Assembly (NCBI RefSeq): GCF_003325355.1
Contig: NZ_CP030852.1
Coordinates: 23,934-87,933 of the forward strand
DNA: 64,000 nt
Source of the DNA: Runella rosea
Lineage (GTDB): Bacteria > Bacteroidota > Bacteroidia > Cytophagales > Spirosomataceae
Direction of reading: 5' to 3'
The stretch's first letter is position 1, and every line of letters starts with the position of its first letter. Position numbers and translations under genes: made by a program. Of this stretch, positions 63,497 through 64,000 are shown in pieces. The notes below the pieces were generated by a model. It was not told where the DNA came from, searched no databases, and was given only the letters and a program-made list of their open reading frames with translations.

Positions 63497-64000
63497 TTAA
63501 ATTTTTCGAAGCCGGCTCATTAACTCATCTTTCGAGGACTTACTTAAAGGGATCTGTTTACTTCCAATATGAAGATGAAGTTCCCGTATTTGCTCTACAT
63601 GTTTAAGGTTAACAATGAAAGAGCGATGCACTCGAATAAATTCAGGGCGGTTTTCGAGGGCTTCACTTAATTTTCCCAAATTTTGTGTAAGCAGAATATC
63701 ATTTTCTTTAGAAATAATTTACAGTAATAATCTTCGGCTTCAACCCATAAAATATCATCAAAGAAAACACGCTCCATTCGGTCTTTTGTCTTTATAAAAA
63801 GCCGGTCGCTGAGGCACGGAGTGCATTCAGGGTTTTGACCAGTTTTAAATCTTTTGGTTCTTTTTCGGAGTTTTCAATGGCTAATTCAATCGTATATTTT
63901 AAATCACGGATTCGGAATGGCTTAGACATAAAGGCTACAGGGGCCGTATTTTTCGCTTTGGCGAAGGTTTCCGCGTCGGAGTTGCTCGATAAAAAGATAA
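63497..64000 (-). pseudogene. LytTR response regulator, frameshifted and cut by the window edge
   Basis: A paralogue of the regulator at 28691. The minus strand reads IFLSSNSDAETFAKAKNTAP and FMSKPFRIRDLKYTIELAIE (C-terminal REC), loses frame near 63820, continues one frame over with RLFIKTKDRMERVFF and LWVEAEDYYCKLF, shifts again near 63710, and ends with LENRPEFIRVHRSFIVNLKH and HLHIGSKQIPLSK. Two single-base changes would restore a full LytTR protein. The N-terminus lies outside the window. Confidence 0.8.

Overview
The window is from a member of the phylum Bacteroidota, most likely the Cytophagales (Runella/Spirosoma/Dyadobacter type). The reasons are type IX secretion C-terminal sorting domains, a C25 gingipain-like peptidase, LytTR regulators, a two-component propeller (Y_Y_Y) protein, weak Shine-Dalgarno sites, a -33 TTG / -7 TAnnTTTG type promoter and Bacteroidota-style conjugation genes (DUF4134 TraE, TraG). 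The exact genus is inference.

Layout. (1) 1-5.2 kb: a tightly coupled catabolic operon (DUF1080, Tat-exported Gfo/Idh dehydrogenase, TIM-barrel isomerase, MFS transporter) with a divergent AraC regulator, resembling the 3-keto-glycoside breakdown pathway. The MFS gene is cut by the window edge and carries a frameshift. (2) 5.2-17.2 kb: a decayed plasmid or integrative element. It keeps an intact Rep_3 initiator, a 22-bp iteron origin with a DnaA box, a TOPRIM protein and an Xre antitoxin. The traE, traG (VirB4), coupling-protein, parA, parB-like, hipS and hipT genes and an IS transposase are broken by stops and frameshifts; several stops sit where Gln is expected (CAG/CAA to TAG/TAA). (3) 17.2-26.1 kb: an AraC regulator, an ice-binding protein with a T9SS signal, a 48-residue lasso-peptide precursor facing a Cys-less asparagine-synthetase-like cyclase, a lipoprotein and a C25 peptidase. 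(4) 26.8-48.4 kb: a signalling region on the minus strand. It has a TPR histidine kinase with a LytTR regulator, a REC-PP2C phosphatase, a soluble histidine kinase, a propeller histidine kinase lacking its phospho-acceptor His, a transporter-HEAT-cNMP fusion, GNAT, a TPR-TonB receptor, a membrane STAND-WD40 NTPase, an RsbW-like kinase and two STAS proteins flanking GlgX. (5) 48.5-62.8 kb: an AGE-family epimerase, then a minus-strand cluster of VOC, two DJ-1/PfpI, GMC oxidoreductase, ThDP decarboxylase and eight SnoaL/NTF2-fold genes carrying ten domains, followed upstream by a GT3-type glycogen synthase. (6) The right edge holds a frameshifted LytTR regulator.

How they fit. From 62.8 to 29.7 kb every gene points the same way, and glycogen enzymes (GT3 synthase, GlgX) are interspersed with partner-switch regulators (PP2C, RsbW-like, STAS). 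This suggests a stress or nutrient-state programme that controls storage carbohydrate and a soluble small-molecule pathway. The two most novel-looking parts are the lasso precursor/cyclase pair without B proteins nearby and the ten-domain SnoaL array with its GMC and ThDP enzymes. All functions are read from sequence only; no database search was run.
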